NCBI GenBank assembly: GCA_037447605.1
Contig: CM074805.1
Span: forward strand, 5,013,608-5,077,607
Source: Zygnema circumcarinatum
Lineage: Eukaryota; Streptophyta; Zygnematophyceae; Zygnematales; Zygnemataceae
DNA: 64,000 nucleotides
Reading direction: 5' to 3'
Each line of letters begins with the position of its first letter. The first letter of the stretch is position 1. A program made the translations under genes and the position numbers. Below are positions 62,219 through 64,000 of this stretch, piece by piece. A model generated the notes under the pieces. It searched no databases. It was not told the DNA's origin and was given only the letters and a program-made list of their open reading frames with translations.

Positions 62219-62322
62219 GATGCGATGGGGCGTGGATCGCACGCATGGCGATGATGCCATCAGATGCACATGCACAAAAGCAGCATGGGGAACCACGAAG
62301 AACAGGCCGCGAAGGACCTAGG
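62219..62322 (+). repeat. Dispersed repeat, copy B
   Basis: Related to 6071-6190 in the same orientation, sharing the CACGCATGGCGATG and ATGCCATCA blocks and the GGAACCAC and AAGGACC blocks near the right end. It lacks the extra CATGGC units of copy A. Confidence 0.7.
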
Positions 62323-62440
62323 CAGTATTTCGTTTCATCCGTACGTTTAATATTTAGGTTCTTTTTTTTGCGTTGCCGTAGGCAAAAGCTTTGCGGTCGA
62401 TTTGATCCGTACGACGGGTTCGATTTATTAAAGATTAATG

Positions 62441-63070
62441 TAATGAAAATGGGGTATAGTTGCCTCGAGTCTGACGTTGCCACGTCGCGCGTCCTGATTG
62501 GTTGCGTTTTGTTGGATCGAATGCGCAGAAAATGGGGTATATTGCGTACTTATTGTGTCATTTCCTCGTGTCGTTTTGTACGTACCGCGGCGTTCGATTT
62601 TGATGTTTTATGTGGTGTACGGATTCGGTTAGGTTGTGAATGTTGAATTTAATGAAAATGGGGTATAGTTGCCGCGAGTCTGACGTTGCCACGTCGCGCG
62701 TCCTGATTGGTTGTGCGTTTCGTTGGATCGAATGCGCAGAAAATGGGGTATATTGCGTTCCCATTCTGTCATTGCCACGTGTCGATACTTCGTGCGACGG
62801 CGTTCGATTTTGATGTTTTATGTGGTGTACGGATTCGGTTAGGTTGTGAATGATGAATTTAATGAAAATGGGGTATAGTTTCCGCGAGTCTGACGTTGCC
62901 ACGTCGCGCGTCATGATTGGTTGTGTGTTTCGTCGGATTTAATGCGTAGAAAATGTGGTATATCTCGTACCGATTCTGTGATTGCCACGTGTCGTTTTCT
63001 ATGTACGACAGTTTGTGGTTATGATGTTTTACGGGACGTATTGTTGGAAATAAAGTGGCCACGTGGTGCA
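62441..63070 (+). repeat. About 210-bp tandem repeats with CCAAT and CACGT motifs
   Basis: Units start at 62441, 62650 and 62860, each with TAATGAAAATGGGGTATAG, then GTCTGACGTTGCCACGTCG, TGATTGGTTG and AAATGGGGTATAT or AAATGTGGTATAT. Later copies to about 63190 are more degenerate, keeping GCCACGT and ATTGG or CCAAT. No conserved coding frame runs through the units. Confidence 0.85.
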
Positions 63071-63216
63071 TTCCTATTGGTTAGCACGAACGGAATTAGT
63101 TATACTTCTTATCCAGTCAGAAATTGCCACGTTGGTTCTGTAGTGTGTTTTTGGATGTTTGTTATCCAATCAGGTGTGGCCACGTAGCCCTAAAATGGGA
63201 AAAAAACCAAAAAAAA

Positions 63217-63278
63217 ACCACACACAAACTGCTACGACAGAATGTGGCCACATTCTGTTTTCGCAGTTTGTGTGTGGT
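63217..63278. repeat. 62-bp near-perfect palindrome
   Basis: Arms of 31 bp at 63217-63247 and 63248-63278 have three mismatches and no loop; the core is CAGAATGTGGCCACATTCTG and the outer part ACCACACACAAACTGC. Poly-A and poly-T-like runs flank it. Confidence 0.9.
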
Positions 63279-63491
63279 TTTAAAAAAAAAACAATCTAAA
63301 TATTACAACATTTGGCCTTATGTTGTAATATTGAGAGAGTTTTTTTTTTTTTGTTTGTAAAAGTTGTTGTAATATTGAGAGTGTTTTTTTTTTTGTGGTG
63401 TTTTTGTTGTTTGTTTTTGTTGTTTGTGTTTGTTGTGTGTGTTGTTTTTTTTTTTTTTGTGAAAGTCACACACGAAAATACACACTCACAA

Positions 63492-63554
63492 ACTCTCACA
63501 CACACACACACACACACACTCACACACACACACACCCACACACACACACACACT

Positions 63555-63610
<56 letters not shown>
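63492..63610 (+). repeat. CA dinucleotide microsatellite
   Basis: About 120 bp of CA with a few CTCACA and CCCACA interruptions, pure from about 63558 to 63610. Confidence 0.97.
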
Positions 63611-63611
<1 letters not shown>

Positions 63612-63614
63612 GAA

Positions 63615-63885
63615 CGAACCTTTTTTCATCACCATCTTATGTTTCCGAATTTTTTTCGATTTTTTCGAACATCGTCATCTCCAGGACCGGGTCCTTCCGA
63701 AATTTGTCCATGGTTATTTGCTATACAATACATGAGTGTGAGCGTAAGTACGAACCTTTTTTCATCACAATCTTATGTTTCCGAATTTTTTTTGATTTTT
63801 TCGAACATCGCCATCTCCAGGACCGGGTCCTTCCGAAATCTGTCCATGGTTATTTGCTATACAACACATAAGTGAAGCGTAAGTA
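63615..63885 (+). repeat. 136-bp tandem duplication
   Basis: Units 63615-63750 and 63751-63885 both run from CGAACCTTTTTTCATCAC through CCAGGACCGGGTCCTTCC to AGCGTAAGTA with few differences; a third unit begins at 63886 and decays. The inner GGACCGGGTCC is a small palindrome. Nothing gene-like follows to the window end. Confidence 0.93.
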
Positions 63886-64000
63886 CGAACGTTATGTACA
63901 TCATGATGTCATTTTTATCATCTTTATTTTTTTTTTTTTTTTGGTAATTTCGAAAACTTCAAATGTCAAAATTTCTAGATGTCCAGGATTTCAAAATGTC

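Noticed and set aside
62441-63070. Possible CRISPR array
   Set aside because: Units are about 210 bp and diverged throughout, without short identical repeats and unique spacers, and the DNA is eukaryotic.
63296-63875. Val/Cys-rich minus-strand and His/Thr-rich plus-strand open frames
   Set aside because: They follow the CA microsatellite and the tandem duplication.

Overview
This window is nuclear DNA of a green-lineage eukaryote, most likely a streptophyte alga or other early-diverging green plant. Every host gene is split by many short GT-AG introns, and their spliced products read as plant-type proteins: a REDUCED CHLOROPLAST COVERAGE (REC/CLU) protein, an OCP3-like homeodomain protein, the ACX4 peroxisomal-type acyl-CoA oxidase, a plastid NCS1 nucleobase transporter (PLUTO type), plastid phosphoglycerate dehydrogenase, LARP6 with a PAM2 motif, and a plant-type subtilase with an extensin-like tail. 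Exons and promoters are GC-rich and many introns are AT-rich. There are two 10-N assembly gaps (18196-18205 and 40542-40551) and an N at position 2. The species was not identified; the lineage call is inference from gene content.

Layout. 1-1358: 3' end of a Ty1/copia retrotransposon (RNase H, polypurine tract, 3' LTR) lying against the 5' side of a subtilase gene. 1383-5021: subtilase 3' exons fused to a hydroxyproline-rich tail of about 770 residues. 5022-7023: intergenic DNA with a dispersed repeat and a CAAC/CAAG minisatellite. 7024-11864 (+): LARP6. 13463-17260 (+): plastid D-3-phosphoglycerate dehydrogenase. 18341-22940 (+): tRNA-guanine transglycosylase. 23614-26896 (-): OCP3-like homeodomain protein. 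27202-30740 (+): cyanobacterial-type LpxB-related protein. 31475-34766 (-): ACX4. 35320-37444 (+): NCS1 transporter. 38058-39951 (-): protein prenyltransferase alpha subunit. 40907-47696 (+): lysyl-tRNA synthetase. 48569-61111 (-): REC-like CLU/TPR protein. 61112-64000: upstream DNA rich in inverted and tandem repeats.

The genes do not form one pathway. From 23.6 kb on they alternate in strand, giving three head-to-head pairs with compact shared promoters (305, 553 and 955 bp) and convergent 3' ends between pairs. A short palindrome around GGCCGTACGGCC and CACGTG boxes recur in gene-flanking GC-rich DNA. Two proteins, LARP6 and the REC-like protein, carry PAM2-type motifs for binding poly(A)-binding protein, which hints at RNA-linked roles but does not show that they act together.

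Exon borders were set by hand from GT/AG sites, reading phase and family similarity recalled from memory. No search or RNA evidence was available. Where phases closed exactly across all introns, confidence is high. The 5' edge of the subtilase and the penultimate exon of the transglycosylase remain unresolved.
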